A stretch of DNA of 64,000 bases from Henriciella sp. AS95 (GCF_038900055.1 NZ_JBBMQM010000001.1:2914001-2978000), one strand, 5' to 3'; shown: positions 52,720-62,320, counted from the stretch's first letter. A program made the numbers and translations. The notes: generated by a model from the letters alone, not told the origin.

Positions 52720-53738
52720 CGAAAATGTCTGATGTTGCCGAACACGCCGGCGTGTCGATCAAGACCGTGTCGCGCGTCGTCAATCATGAGCCCCATGTGC
52801 AGGACTCCCTGCGCAAGAAGGTTCAGGCATCGATCGATGCCCTCGGCTATGTACCAAGCGCGTCAGCGCGCAGCCTTCGCGCCAGGCGCAGCTACTGCAT
52901 CCACCTGATCAGCCACACGCTGAACTCGAACTTTGTGCACACCGTGCAATTCGGCGCGCTGCAGGCCTGCCAGGATGCGGGCTATCGAATGATCGTTTCA
53001 ATGCTCGACACCGAAACATCCGATAATGACAAGTCGCTGGCCCAGTGGTGCGCCAACCTGGTGCAGGAAAGCCGGCCGGACGGGATCATCCTGGTGCCGC
53101 CGATCTCGGATAATGAGAAGATCAATGCCGCCATCGCCGCACTGGAGATTCCGACCGTTCGCATCGGTCCGAACACGATCGTTGACCGAAACTCGACCGT
53201 GATGATCGACGACCAGGCGGCCGCCCGTGAAATGACCGAACACCTGATCAGCCTTGGCCACAAACGCATCGGCTTTGTGCGCGGCAAGGAAGAACAGGGG
53301 GCAACCCACAAACGCTTCGCCGGTTATCGCGACGCCCTTGAGGCAGCGGGCTTGCCCTTCGACCCTGCCCTGGTTCAACCCGGCCTCTTCGACTTCGAGA
53401 CCGGCCTTGCCGCAGGTGACGCGCTTCTCAAGATGGACGAGCATCCCACCGCAGTCTTCGCAGCGAATGATGCCATGGCTGCCGGCGTCCTGGTGGCGGC
53501 TCACCGGGCCGGTATCAAAGTGCCTGAGCAGCTCTCGATTGTCGGCTTCGATGATGCTGAAATCGCGCAGGTCATGTGGCCGGCACTGACCACGGTACGC
53601 CAACCCCTTCAGGAGCTTGGCGCCGAAGCGATGCATCTCGTCACCACCCTGGCAGGCAAGTCGAACAAGACCAGCAAGCCGATCACCACCTGCCTGCCCT
53701 ATGAATTGATTGAACGCCAGTCGACCGGTCCCGCCTGA
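52716..53738 (+). CDS. LacI-family transcriptional regulator
   Basis: The 340-residue protein overlaps the symporter gene by four bases. It has the LacI helix-turn-helix and hinge (MSDVAEHAGVSIKTVSRVVNHEPHVQDSLRKKVQASIDALGYVPSASARSLRARRS, residues 4-58) and a periplasmic-binding-protein-like effector domain (YCIHLISHTLNSNFVHTVQFGALQAC ... GHKRIGFVRGKEEQG ... FAANDAMAAGVLVAAHRAGIKVPEQLSIVGFDDAE). LacI proteins of this type bind palindromes centred on CG, which matches the TGACAACGTTGTCA-like sites at 41426, 41462, 46524 and 46559. It probably represses the GH3/transport operons and the TonB receptor until a sugar or gluconate-type inducer binds. Confidence 0.95.
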   Translation: MTKMSDVAEHAGVSIKTVSRVVNHEPHVQDSLRKKVQASIDALGYVPSASARSLRARRSYCIHLISHTLNSNFVHTVQFGALQACQDAGYRMIVSMLDTETSDNDKSLAQWCANLVQESRPDGIILVPPISDNEKINAAIAALEIPTVRIGPNTIVDRNSTVMIDDQAAAREMTEHLISLGHKRIGFVRGKEEQGATHKRFAGYRDALEAAGLPFDPALVQPGLFDFETGLAAGDALLKMDEHPTAVFAANDAMAAGVLVAAHRAGIKVPEQLSIVGFDDAEIAQVMWPALTTVRQPLQELGAEAMHLVTTLAGKSNKTSKPITTCLPYELIERQSTGPA

Positions 53739-53896
53739 TCCGTCAGCCAGGCCGCAAGCGTCCATCGGCAACAATTCTCACCGGCCTTCCCACCCGACCC
53801 GCCTGCATGTTGAGGCGCCCTGAACCGGCAGCGCGGCACCGCCCCTACGCCCAGAATCACTTGCCCTGCTTGACTCATCCACTTCACGAACATAAA

Positions 53897-53914
53897 TAAC
53901 TGACCGGTCAGTTA
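53897..53914. promoter_or_regulatory. Perfect 18-bp palindrome, probable TetR operator
   Basis: TAACTGACCGGTCAGTTA is a perfect palindrome 17 bases before the TetR gene start. TetR repressors usually bind such a site in their own promoter, so the efflux operon is probably self-regulated. The 192-base gap from the lacI stop to the TetR gene contains no other feature I can support. Confidence 0.8.
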
Positions 53915-53930
53915 GATATTGTATTGTAGA

Positions 53931-54563
53931 ATGAAGATCCTCAGGGCTCGAAGCGAAGAAGCGAAAGACGATCGCCGTCAGGCCCTCCTCGAGGCAGCCC
54001 TGGACGAGTTTTTCGAAAAAGGCTTTGCCGCCTCGCGCATGGCCGACATCGCCAAGCGCGCGCACCTGTCAAAGGGCACGCTGTATCTCTACTTCGACTC
54101 CAAGGAAGACCTGTTCAAGGCGCTTGTTGAAACCCTCGCCGCGCCGAACATCGACCAGATCGAGTCGATTGCCGAAACCTCGCACTCCCTCGAGCAAGCG
54201 CTTGCCGGCATGCGTGCGCTTGCCCCTCACATCATCCGCGACACGGATCTTCCGCGCCTCATCAAGGTCCTGATCGGCGACAGCCACATGTTCCCGACCA
54301 TCGTTCAAGCCTATCGGACTCAACTGATCGAACGCGTCTTTTCCATCATCGCCGGAATACTTGAGCGCGCGCACGCCGCCGGCGAGATCGAAGTGGAGAA
54401 TGCGCCCCTCACCGCGCGTATCGTGATCGCGCCGATTGTTCTCTCCGCCCTCTGGCAGGCCCTGTTCGGCCGCGATCCGACGGCCCACGTCGATCTCGAC
54501 AAACTGTTTGAAATCCATACCCGCCTTCTGCTCAAGGCGCTTCGCCCGGACCCAGCATCATGA
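53931..54563 (+). CDS. TetR-family repressor of the efflux operon
   Basis: ATG 53931 gives 210 residues; the TTG at 53919 is less likely. The N-terminal TetR domain is clear: DDRRQALLEAALDEFFEKGFAASRMADIAKRAHLSKGTLYLYFDSKEDLFKALVE (about 14-68). The C-terminal half (LAGMRALAPHIIRDTDLPRLIKVLIGDSHMFPTIVQAYRTQLIERVFSIIAGILERA) is the ligand-binding helical domain, as in multidrug-efflux regulators. It sits first in the operon and its stop overlaps the HlyD gene by four bases, so regulator and pump are made together from the promoter carrying the 18-bp palindrome. Confidence 0.94.
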   Translation: MKILRARSEEAKDDRRQALLEAALDEFFEKGFAASRMADIAKRAHLSKGTLYLYFDSKEDLFKALVETLAAPNIDQIESIAETSHSLEQALAGMRALAPHIIRDTDLPRLIKVLIGDSHMFPTIVQAYRTQLIERVFSIIAGILERAHAAGEIEVENAPLTARIVIAPIVLSALWQALFGRDPTAHVDLDKLFEIHTRLLLKALRPDPAS

Positions 54564-55513
54564 CCCTGTTTCGAACCACCGCCCTTGCGCTGTCAGGCGC
54601 TGCCCTTCTCGCCGTGGCCGCCTGCTCTGGCGAAAATGAACCCGCCCATCTCGGCTATGTCGAAGCGGACTGGACCTACGTCTCCGCGCCTGCCGCTGGC
54701 AAGCTTGTCATTCAAGGCGTCAGGGAAGGCGATGTCGTCGCCCCCGGTGACTTCATCTTTCAGCTCGACGAGACCGCAGAACAGGCCGCCCTCGCCGAGG
54801 CCGAAGCCCGCGTCAAGCAGGCTGCCGCCGAAGCCCGCAACCTCGACACCGGCGCACGCGACCCCGAAATTCGAGAGCTCCGCGCCGCATTGAGCGAGGC
54901 CGAAGCCCGTCTCGCCAAAGCCGAAAAAGACCGCGACCGCATCTTCCCGCTGATCGAGCAAGGCCTGGAACCCAAAGCCCGCAAGGATGCGATCGAAACC
55001 GAGATCGCCGCCGCTCAAGCCGCCGTCGAGGCAGCCCGCCAGCGGATCGCCTCCGCCACCCTGCCTGCCCGCGACGGCTCAAGGGAAGCAGCGCAATCGG
55101 CCACCGTGTCTGCAACAGCCGCCAAAGACCGCGCCGCATACCAGCTCAGCGAACGCCGTGTCATGGCCCCTGAAGCCGGGCGCGTCGAAGAAGTTTTCTA
55201 CACGGCCGGCGAATATGTCATGCCGGGCGCCCCCGTCATCGCCATCCTCCCGGAAGGCGCCCTCAAGGCGCGTTTCTTCGTGCCGCAATCGGAACTTAGC
55301 AGTCTCAAAGCCGGTCAGACCGTCCGCGTCACCGCCGATGGCATGGCGAATCCGGCCAATGCCCGCATCAGCTACATCGCCCACGAAGCCGAGTACGCCC
55401 CGCCCGTCATCTATACCCGCGAGACACGCAGCAAGCTCGTTTTCCTGGTCGAGGCTGAACTGCCCGCCGGCGCCGGTTTCCACCCCGGGCTTCCAGTGGA
55501 GGTCGACTGGTAA
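54560..55513 (+). CDS. HlyD-family periplasmic adaptor lipoprotein
   Basis: The 317-residue protein begins with a lipoprotein signal (ALALSGAALLAVAAC). It has a biotinyl-lipoyl-like half motif (YVEADWTYVSAPAAGKLVIQGVREGDVVAPGDFIFQLDE), a coiled-coil hairpin rich in Ala, Glu and Arg (about 75-170), the second lipoyl half (RRVMAPEAGRVEEVFYTAGEYVMPGAPVIAIL) and a beta-barrel domain (KARFFVPQSELSSLKAGQTVRVTADG). It joins the inner-membrane ABC pump to the outer-membrane factor. One-base overlap with the ATPase gene. YbhG/YhiI-type adaptors with ABC-2 permeases are the nearest known arrangement. Confidence 0.93.
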   Translation: MTLFRTTALALSGAALLAVAACSGENEPAHLGYVEADWTYVSAPAAGKLVIQGVREGDVVAPGDFIFQLDETAEQAALAEAEARVKQAAAEARNLDTGARDPEIRELRAALSEAEARLAKAEKDRDRIFPLIEQGLEPKARKDAIETEIAAAQAAVEAARQRIASATLPARDGSREAAQSATVSATAAKDRAAYQLSERRVMAPEAGRVEEVFYTAGEYVMPGAPVIAILPEGALKARFFVPQSELSSLKAGQTVRVTADGMANPANARISYIAHEAEYAPPVIYTRETRSKLVFLVEAELPAGAGFHPGLPVEVDW

Positions 55514-56445
55514 TGAGCGACGAACTCGCCATCGACGTGCGGGGACTGGTCAAACGCTTCGGCTCCAAGACGGCAGTCGACGGCGTCGACATCCAGATGC
55601 CGCGCGGCGAAGTCTGGGGCTTTCTGGGCCCTAATGGCTCCGGCAAGACCACCACGATCCGCATGATCTGCGGCCTCCTGCGCGCCACCGAAGGTGAAGG
55701 CCAGTGCCTCGGCTATGACATTCAGCGTGAGGCGAACAAGATCAAGCTCAAGACCGGCTACATGACCCAGAAATTCTCATTCTGGACCGACATGACGATC
55801 CGGGAGAATCTTGAATTCGTCGCGCGCCTCTATCGCCTGCCCCACACAAAACAGGTCGTCGACGAAACGCTTGAGAAGCTTGGCCTCACCGCGCGGCAGA
55901 AGCAGCTATCGGGCGCCCTGTCCGGCGGCTGGAAACAGCGCCTCGCCCTCGCTGCGGTCACCATGCACAAGCCCCAGTTGCTCCTGCTGGACGAACCAAC
56001 TGCCGGCGTCGACCCGCAAGCGCGCCGCGACTTCTGGGACGAAATTCACCAGCTCTCCCTCGATGGCATGACCGTGCTCGTCTCGACCCACTATATGGAC
56101 GAGGCTGAGCGCTGTGATCGCATCGTCTACCTCGCCAACGGCCACAAGATCGTGGAGGGCACCGTCGCCGAAGTCATCGACCGCTCGGGTCTGATCACCT
56201 TCCGCGGCGAAGGCCGGGGTGTAAGACGCCTCGCCGAGGACCTGAAAGGCAAGCCCGGCCTTGAACACGTCGCCTATTTCGGGGCGGCCCTGCACGTGAG
56301 CGGTGATGACCGCGACGCCATCAAACGCGCCATCGACACCGCACCCAGCCACGATGTTCACTGGGAAGAAGTCCAGCCCAGCCTGGAGGACGCCTTCATC
56401 GCTCTCATGGCAGAGGCCGGCGAAGACGCGCGGGTGCACGCATGA
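55513..56445 (+). CDS. ABC transporter ATP-binding protein (drug/metabolite efflux)
   Basis: The 310-residue protein has Walker A GPNGSGKTT, Q-loop region TQKFSFWTDMTI, signature LSGGWKQRLALA, Walker B LLLLDEPTAGVD and the switch histidine in STHYMDEAERCD. The C-terminal extension of about 75 residues is typical of ATPases paired with ABC-2 permeases. It powers export by the next gene product, which it overlaps by four bases. Confidence 0.95.
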   Translation: MSDELAIDVRGLVKRFGSKTAVDGVDIQMPRGEVWGFLGPNGSGKTTTIRMICGLLRATEGEGQCLGYDIQREANKIKLKTGYMTQKFSFWTDMTIRENLEFVARLYRLPHTKQVVDETLEKLGLTARQKQLSGALSGGWKQRLALAAVTMHKPQLLLLDEPTAGVDPQARRDFWDEIHQLSLDGMTVLVSTHYMDEAERCDRIVYLANGHKIVEGTVAEVIDRSGLITFRGEGRGVRRLAEDLKGKPGLEHVAYFGAALHVSGDDRDAIKRAIDTAPSHDVHWEEVQPSLEDAFIALMAEAGEDARVHA

Positions 56446-57581
56446 CCGGCATCCTGTCCTCCCTCAGCCGCATCTGGGCCGTCTTCATGAAGGAAGTCGT
56501 GCAGATGCGCCGCGACCGGCTCACCTTCGGCATGATGTTCGGCATCCCGATCGTCCAGCTGGTCCTCTTCGGCTATGCGATCAATCTCAATCCGAAGCAC
56601 CTGCCCGCTGCGCTCCTCCTCGAGGAAAACACGCCAATGGTCCGCACCATCGTGCAGGCGCTCGAAACGTCCGAATACTATGATTTCGTGATGCAGACCT
56701 CTGACCCGCGAGAGAGCAGCGACCTCCTCGCGCGGGGCGATGTCACTTTCGTTGTCTCCATCCCGGCAGGCTTTACCCGCGACCTTGTCCGCGGCGACCA
56801 TCCACAAATCCTGATCGAAGCCGACGCCTCGGACCCAGCCGCCGCATCCGGTGCTGTCGGGCAGGCCCAGACCATTATCACCCGTGCCCTCGCGCATGAC
56901 CTGAAAGGCCCGCTCGCCAATCTGAATGCCGGCCCGCCGCCCGTCGATCTCGTCGTCCACCAGAATTACAATCCGGAGGGCCGCACCAGTTTCAACATCG
57001 TGCCCGGCCTGCTCGGCGTGATCCTCACAATGACCCTCGTCATGATCACCGGCATGGCCATGACCCGCGAGGTCGAACAGGGCACGATGGAGAATTTGCT
57101 CGCCATGCCGGCGAAGCCGTTCGAAGTGATGCTCGGCAAGATCGCACCCTATGTGGCGGTGGGCGCCATGCAGACCGTGGTCATCCTCGTCGCCGCCCGG
57201 CTTCTCTTTAATGTGCCATTCGTCGGCTCGCTCTTCGTCCTCATGATTGGCGGCGCCGTCTTCGTGCTCGCAAACCTTGCGCTCGGCTTCACCATCTCAA
57301 CCATAGCCGGTTCGCAGATGCAGGCGATGCAGCTTACCTTTTTCATCTTCCTGCCATCGATCCTGCTCTCCGGCTTCATGTTCCCGTTCCGGGGCATGCC
57401 GGGCTGGGCACAATTCATCGGCGAGGGCATCCCGCTGACCCATTTCCTGCGCATCGTGCGCGGCGTGATGCTGAAAGACACAAGCCTCGCCCAGCTGCAG
57501 TCGCCGCTGATCGCGCTCTGCATCTTCACCGTCATCGTGACCGCCATCGCCCTGCTTCGCTATCGCAGGACGCTCGACTGA
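56442..57581 (+). CDS. ABC-2 type permease (YbhR/YhhJ-like)
   Basis: The 379-residue protein has a first helix after FMKEVVQMRRDRLTFGMMFGIPIVQLVLFGYAIN, a large extracytoplasmic domain (about 45-170, including DPRESSDLLARGDVTFVVSIPAGF), then five helices containing the ABC-2 core TREVEQGTMENLLAMPAKPFEVMLGKIAPY and the late LPSILLSGFMFPFRGMPGWAQFIGEGIPLTHFLRIVRG. This is the YbhS/YbhR/YhhJ type, which exports drugs or other small molecules with a HlyD adaptor. Only one permease gene is present, so it probably works as a homodimer. Confidence 0.94.
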   Translation: MTGILSSLSRIWAVFMKEVVQMRRDRLTFGMMFGIPIVQLVLFGYAINLNPKHLPAALLLEENTPMVRTIVQALETSEYYDFVMQTSDPRESSDLLARGDVTFVVSIPAGFTRDLVRGDHPQILIEADASDPAAASGAVGQAQTIITRALAHDLKGPLANLNAGPPPVDLVVHQNYNPEGRTSFNIVPGLLGVILTMTLVMITGMAMTREVEQGTMENLLAMPAKPFEVMLGKIAPYVAVGAMQTVVILVAARLLFNVPFVGSLFVLMIGGAVFVLANLALGFTISTIAGSQMQAMQLTFFIFLPSILLSGFMFPFRGMPGWAQFIGEGIPLTHFLRIVRGVMLKDTSLAQLQSPLIALCIFTVIVTAIALLRYRRTLD

Positions 57582-58996
57582 TGAGACAAACCATGACCCG
57601 CCCCATCCTGATCGCCTCGCTCGCCCTGATGACCACGGCCTGCGCATCCATGCAGCATGAACCGGCGCCCGCGCTTGAAGCAGAAACCGGCCCTGTCTGG
57701 ACCGAGTACCTTCAGGCCTCTGCCATCCATGCCAGCGAGACCGCACCGCCCGTCTGGGAAACGCTGGACGACCCGGTCTTCCAGTCCCTTCTGGCTCGCC
57801 TGGACGACAGCAATCTCGACCTCGCTGTCGCGCGGACACGGCTCGCCGAGGCCCGCGCCATCCAGCGCGCCGATGAGGCTGGCCTTGGCCCCGTGGTCGG
57901 CAGAAGCGCGTCGGTCACCGCCCAGCGGATCAGCGAAACCGGCAGCCTTCCTGCTGGCCAGATCCCGGGCTTCGAAACCGAACAGATCCTCTATGAGGCC
58001 GGCTTCGACGCCAGCTGGGAGATCGACTTTTTCGGGCGCAAGGATGCCCAGCGCGCCCTGAGCGCCGCCAATGTCGCCCTCGCCGAGGAACAGGTCGACG
58101 CGGTCCGCTTTGCCCTCAAGGCAGACCTGATGCGCGCCTATGTCGACGCGATTGCAAGCCAGCGCGAATACGCTCTCATCCAGCAAGCAACAGAGCGCCA
58201 GAAAGCGCTCTTCGACGCGGCCATCACCCGGCGTGAGTATGGTGAGGCGTCCGACCTTGATGTTGAACGCGCCGAAGCCGCGCTCATCGCCTATCGCACG
58301 CGCATTGCGCCGCTTGAGTCGGCGGCGCGCACATCGCTCTATCGCCTGGCCGTCCTCGTCGGCGAAGCGCCGGGCACCTTCCAGGTGACGCTGCCGGGCG
58401 ACCTTCCCGCAATGGCGCCGCTTGCCATCGACCTCAATTCCACCCTCCTGCGCCAGAGAAGCGACGTCCGCCAGGCTGAGATCGCCTATGTCCAGGCCGC
58501 CCGGGCCAGCGACATCGCCGAGCTCGACCTCTACCCCCGCTTTTCCCTCTTCGGCGGCGGCGGGCCGGGCACAACCGATTTCGCCAAATTCCTCGATCCG
58601 GCCAGCCTCGCCCTCAATCTCGGCGCCATGGTCGACTGGACGCTGTTCGACGGCGGTCGCAAGGCGGCCCTTGCGGAGGCCTCGACCTCACGCCTCGACC
58701 GCGCCGAAGCTGAATACAGCGCTGCCGTTCTCAGCGCCATGCAGGACATCGAGACATCGGCCGCAACCTGGCTCAAGGCCCGCGCGGTTCTCGCTGAACA
58801 GGAAAAAGCGACGCTCACCCGCGCTCGCCTGGCCCAGATGGCAACCGCCCGGTTTGACGCCGGCACGGGCACGCGGATCGGCATTCTCGAAGCTGAACGC
58901 GATCTTGCTGAAGCGCGGCTTGCCGAAGCGGACGCCAAAGCGGGCGAACTCACCGCCCGTATCGCCCTCGACAAGGCCCTCGGCAGCGACCGCTGA
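57581..58996 (+). CDS. NodT-type outer-membrane efflux factor (TolC superfamily) lipoprotein
   Basis: The 471-residue protein overlaps the permease stop by one base (ATG 57593 is an alternative start). It has a lipobox (LMTTAC), the NodT-family N terminus (PPVWETLDDPVFQSLLARLDDSNLDLAVARTRLAEARA) and two long alpha-helical outer-membrane-efflux repeats (LMRAYVDAIASQREYALIQQATERQKALFDAAITRREYGEASDLDVERAEAAL and a second near residues 360-460). It forms the outer-membrane channel of the pump. It is the last gene of the TetR-HlyD-ABC-ABC-OMF operon. Confidence 0.93.
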   Translation: MRQTMTRPILIASLALMTTACASMQHEPAPALEAETGPVWTEYLQASAIHASETAPPVWETLDDPVFQSLLARLDDSNLDLAVARTRLAEARAIQRADEAGLGPVVGRSASVTAQRISETGSLPAGQIPGFETEQILYEAGFDASWEIDFFGRKDAQRALSAANVALAEEQVDAVRFALKADLMRAYVDAIASQREYALIQQATERQKALFDAAITRREYGEASDLDVERAEAALIAYRTRIAPLESAARTSLYRLAVLVGEAPGTFQVTLPGDLPAMAPLAIDLNSTLLRQRSDVRQAEIAYVQAARASDIAELDLYPRFSLFGGGGPGTTDFAKFLDPASLALNLGAMVDWTLFDGGRKAALAEASTSRLDRAEAEYSAAVLSAMQDIETSAATWLKARAVLAEQEKATLTRARLAQMATARFDAGTGTRIGILEAERDLAEARLAEADAKAGELTARIALDKALGSDR

Positions 58997-59028
58997 GCCC
59001 ATCGTCCGGCTGCACGCCGTCCCTCGCC

Positions 59029-59071
59029 AAGGCTCATAAAAATAGCCTTTTTCGTGATTCATTACGAAAAA
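59029..59071. terminator. Weak terminator and overlapping inverted repeat after the efflux operon
   Basis: AAGGCT (59029-59034) and AGCCTT (59044-59049) form a short stem followed by TTTC. It overlaps a second perfect inverted repeat, TTTTTCGT (59048-59055) and ACGAAAAA (59064-59071). One could end the efflux transcript; the second is symmetric and may be a regulator site. The rest of 58997-59289 has no gene I can support. Confidence 0.5.
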
Positions 59072-59289
59072 TTCACGCATAAAGAGATATTAGTTGATTG
59101 CTGGAACGAACCGCTTAAGGCTGATTCTGATGAGCTATATGTTCAGCTGACTGGTAGCCTCAGGACTTTGACGGTTACCTCGATGGGGACGATGTAGGTG
59201 GGTGGGACATTGAGATTTGAACACGGCCATCGCGCGCGGCGCGGTGCGGCGAAAATAGTGCTGTCAGCATTTTCTGCTGGAGCAATTGC

Positions 59290-60747
59290 ATGATTTCCGC
59301 CCTGCAGAACCGATACAATACGTTGTTCGATGCAACGCTCGGCAAGCTGTGGATCGCAAGAGTCTGGAACGGTATTGACCGGACAATACCCGCCGGCCGC
59401 CGGCCTCTTGTCAGAGCGGACATACTGCTGGCGCTCGCCTTTGGCGTCCTTGGCGCTGCGATCTCGCTCTGGGCCTTTTCCCAGACCAATCGCGTGGCTG
59501 AACTCCACACCACGTTCAATTTGTGGCTACACGCCGATGCGCCCCGCGTGGCCGAAAACATGGTCACGACCAGCGGGGATCACGGCCGCACATCGGTGCA
59601 TCCCGTCTTCTCAATCCTGATCTTTCCATTTGGTGGATTGCTGACCGCCCTCGGCATGGAGCCTTTGGCGGCGGCAAAATCCCTCATCATTGTCATGATG
59701 GGTGTGAACGCCGCGCTTTTCAGCCTGACGATACGTCTGCTCGGCCTGCCGCGGATTGCCGTGGCGCTGTTCACGACGCTTTTCATGGCGACGGCCAGCT
59801 TCCTGTTCTGGGGCGCCCTGGTCGAGAGCTTTCCGTTTTCCTGTTTCGGCGTCCTGATATCCCTGTTCATGATGTTCCGGGTGAAGACGGCTCACTGGGC
59901 CTGGTGGATCGCGGTCAATGTGCTGTCCATCGGCTTCCTCGTCACCAACTGGATGTTCGGTCTCATCGCGATGGCCGTCCGGCTGAAGCTCAAGCCTTTC
60001 GTCACAATCGCCGCCGCCTCCTTCGTGCTGACGGTCATGCTGTCGGTGCTTCAGAATACGAGCTTTGAGAAAGCGGCGATTTTCATCAATCCGCATACGC
60101 TGACGCGTGAGGCCAATTATTTCCAGCCGGCCATGGAAGAAAAGGGAATCTACGAAGAAGGCTGGCGGCCGCTCAACAATCTGCGCAGCACGTACGTGAC
60201 AACCGTCGTCGCCATGCCGGTCTACATCCAGCAGCAGACCCATATGCGCCTTGCGACGACCAACCAGAATTCCAGCTTTCCGGAGGGCGAACTCTCCCCC
60301 GTCATCGCCGTGATCGCATGGGTCTTGCTCTTTGGCCTGGGGCTATGGGGCGCGGTTTTACGCAAGGATCTGCGATTGCCTCTGATTGGGGCGGGGGCCG
60401 CCCTGGTCCTGCAGACCCTCCTCCACCTCATCTACGGCGAAGTGACATTCCTCTACAGCATGAGCTTCATGCCGCTGCTCATCCTGTTTGCGAGCTGCTC
60501 ATGGTTCTCCCCCTATCGCACGGTTTCAATCGTGGCGGCTGGACTGGTCCTGGTGTTTGGCGTCATCAACAATACGAGCCGCTTTCAGGAGACCATCGAC
60601 GTCGCCGACTGTCTGGCCGATGTCGACTCCGTGAAGGCCTTGCAGACCTGGGACTATATCAGAGCCAATAATGGGCCGGAGCTGACGGACTATGACGGGC
60701 TTCAGGTCGATACAGTGGATTTGTGCGGAACGAAAACGCCCAGATAA
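59290..60747 (+). CDS. Polytopic membrane protein, GT-C-like, first of three tandem paralogues
   Basis: The 485-residue protein has about 10-11 predicted membrane helices and a short soluble tail. After an amphipathic N terminus (QNRYNTLFDATLGKLWIARVW) and a first helix (about 44-65) comes an exported-side loop with FNLWLHADAPRVAENM (Asp83, Glu89) and TSVHPVFSIL (His104). This placing of acidic residues after helix 1 is typical of GT-C glycosyltransferases that use lipid-linked sugar donors. Other conserved stretches are NAALFSLTIRLLGLPR, TNWMFGLIAMAVRLKLKPF, EEGWRPLNNLRSTYVT, TTNQNS and IYGEVTFLYS. I do not recognise a named family, so transferase activity is inference. Its start codon is ATG and it lies about 290 bases after the efflux operon. 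Confidence 0.78.
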   Translation: MISALQNRYNTLFDATLGKLWIARVWNGIDRTIPAGRRPLVRADILLALAFGVLGAAISLWAFSQTNRVAELHTTFNLWLHADAPRVAENMVTTSGDHGRTSVHPVFSILIFPFGGLLTALGMEPLAAAKSLIIVMMGVNAALFSLTIRLLGLPRIAVALFTTLFMATASFLFWGALVESFPFSCFGVLISLFMMFRVKTAHWAWWIAVNVLSIGFLVTNWMFGLIAMAVRLKLKPFVTIAAASFVLTVMLSVLQNTSFEKAAIFINPHTLTREANYFQPAMEEKGIYEEGWRPLNNLRSTYVTTVVAMPVYIQQQTHMRLATTNQNSSFPEGELSPVIAVIAWVLLFGLGLWGAVLRKDLRLPLIGAGAALVLQTLLHLIYGEVTFLYSMSFMPLLILFASCSWFSPYRTVSIVAAGLVLVFGVINNTSRFQETIDVADCLADVDSVKALQTWDYIRANNGPELTDYDGLQVDTVDLCGTKTPR

Positions 60748-60838
60748 GGGCGCATCGCAACGCAATATCATCTCTCGGCGGCATGAGACTTGAATAAACG
60801 ACCCTCAATGCACGTCCAACAGTTCGGAAATTGCCTAC

Positions 60839-62320
60839 GTGATCAGCGCTATACAGACACGATATAACTGGCTGTTCGATGCCACGGTCGGCAAGCTCTG
60901 GGTCACCCGGACATGGGACGCGGTGGACCGGGCTCCCTCCACCACGCGCCAGGCCCTGTCGCGGTCAGATACGCTCATGGCGCTCGGCTTCGGCCTGGTC
61001 GGTATCGCTGTCTCGATCTGGGCCTTCATGCAGACCGGCCGCGCGCCGGATATTCATCAGATGTCGAGCCTCTGGCTTCAGGCTGATGTGCCGCGGCTGG
61101 CGGAGAACATGGTCTCAACGGCTGGCAATAACAGCCGCACCGCCGTTCATCCGGTTCTGTCCATCCTGCTCTATCCGTTTGGCAAGCTGCTGACCGTCGC
61201 GGGCATGGACCCGCTGATGGCCGCAAAAACGCTGATTGTCCTGATTATGGGCGCGAATGCCGCGCTTTTCAGCCTGACGGTGCGCCTTCTCGGCCTGCCG
61301 CGCCTGGTGGTCGCTGCCTTCACCCTGCTCTTCATCGCGACGGCGAGCTTCATGTTCTGGAGCGGTATCGTCGAAAGCTTCCAGTTCTCCGGTTTCGCGC
61401 TCATCCTGTCGCTCTTCATGATGCTCCGCATCAACACCGCCCACTGGGGATGGTGGGTGCTGGTGAGTTTGCTCTCGCTCGGCTTTCTCATCACCAACTG
61501 GGTCTTCGGCCTGATCGCCATGGCCGTGCGCCTGAAGCTCAAGCCCTTCGTATCCGTCGTGATCATTTCGCTCACGGCCGCAGTCGCCCTGTCGATCGCC
61601 CAGAACGCCGCGTTCAGCAAGGCGTCGTTCTTCTTCAATCCCAAGCCGTTGATGCACGAGACGCATTTCCTGCAAACCAGCATGGCGGCGGACGGCACCT
61701 ATGAAGAAGGCTGGCAGCCTGTCTCCAATCTGCGCAGCATCTATGTCACCTCGGTCGTCGCGATGCCCGCCTACCCGCAACAACAGGGCTATGGGCGTCT
61801 GACCACAACCAACCAGAATTCGGGCCTCCCGAAAGATGAAATTTCGCCGCTGATTGCGATCGCGGCATGGGTCCTTCTTTTTGGACTGGGCCTCTGGGGC
61901 ACCATTCTGCGCCGGGACATCAGGCTCCCGCTCATCGGCGCGGGGCTGATGCTTCTCGTGCAAACGGGGCTTCACCTCATCTACGGCGAAGTGACCTTTC
62001 TCTACAGCCTCAACTTCATGCCGCTGCTCATCCTGTTTGCCAGCTGCGCCTGGTTTGTCCCGTGGAAACAGGCGGCAGTCGCACTGGCCAGCCTCGTTAT
62101 CGTCTTCGGCGGCATCAACAATGAACGCCGCCTGCAGCAGACGATCAATCTCACTGATTGTCTGGCGGACAATGAGGTCGTCAGAACCCATCAGAACTGG
62201 GACATCATCAAGACTGAAACCGTCGGCGAAGCGCGGGACGCCCACCTCGACATCAAAATCGATGAGCGCTGCAAGGCGCTTTACGTCGCCCCAGCGACAA
62301 GCCGAGGCGCAGACACATGA
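60839..62320 (+). CDS. Polytopic membrane protein, GT-C-like, second tandem paralogue
   Basis: GTG 60839 starts a 493-residue protein that aligns with its neighbours along the whole length (LWLQADVPRLAENM, RTAVHPVLSILLYPFGKLL, NAALFSLTVRLLGLPR, TNWVFGLIAMAVRLKLKPF, EEGWQPVSNLRSIYVTSVV, TTTNQNSGLP, IYGEVTFLYSLNFMPLLILFASC). The acidic loop residues are kept. The C-terminal tail differs: the DxCGTKTP ending of copies one and three is replaced by DIKIDERCKALYVAPATS. A 91-base gap separates it from the first copy, and its stop overlaps the third copy by four bases. Confidence 0.78.
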   Translation: MISAIQTRYNWLFDATVGKLWVTRTWDAVDRAPSTTRQALSRSDTLMALGFGLVGIAVSIWAFMQTGRAPDIHQMSSLWLQADVPRLAENMVSTAGNNSRTAVHPVLSILLYPFGKLLTVAGMDPLMAAKTLIVLIMGANAALFSLTVRLLGLPRLVVAAFTLLFIATASFMFWSGIVESFQFSGFALILSLFMMLRINTAHWGWWVLVSLLSLGFLITNWVFGLIAMAVRLKLKPFVSVVIISLTAAVALSIAQNAAFSKASFFFNPKPLMHETHFLQTSMAADGTYEEGWQPVSNLRSIYVTSVVAMPAYPQQQGYGRLTTTNQNSGLPKDEISPLIAIAAWVLLFGLGLWGTILRRDIRLPLIGAGLMLLVQTGLHLIYGEVTFLYSLNFMPLLILFASCAWFVPWKQAAVALASLVIVFGGINNERRLQQTINLTDCLADNEVVRTHQNWDIIKTETVGEARDAHLDIKIDERCKALYVAPATSRGADT

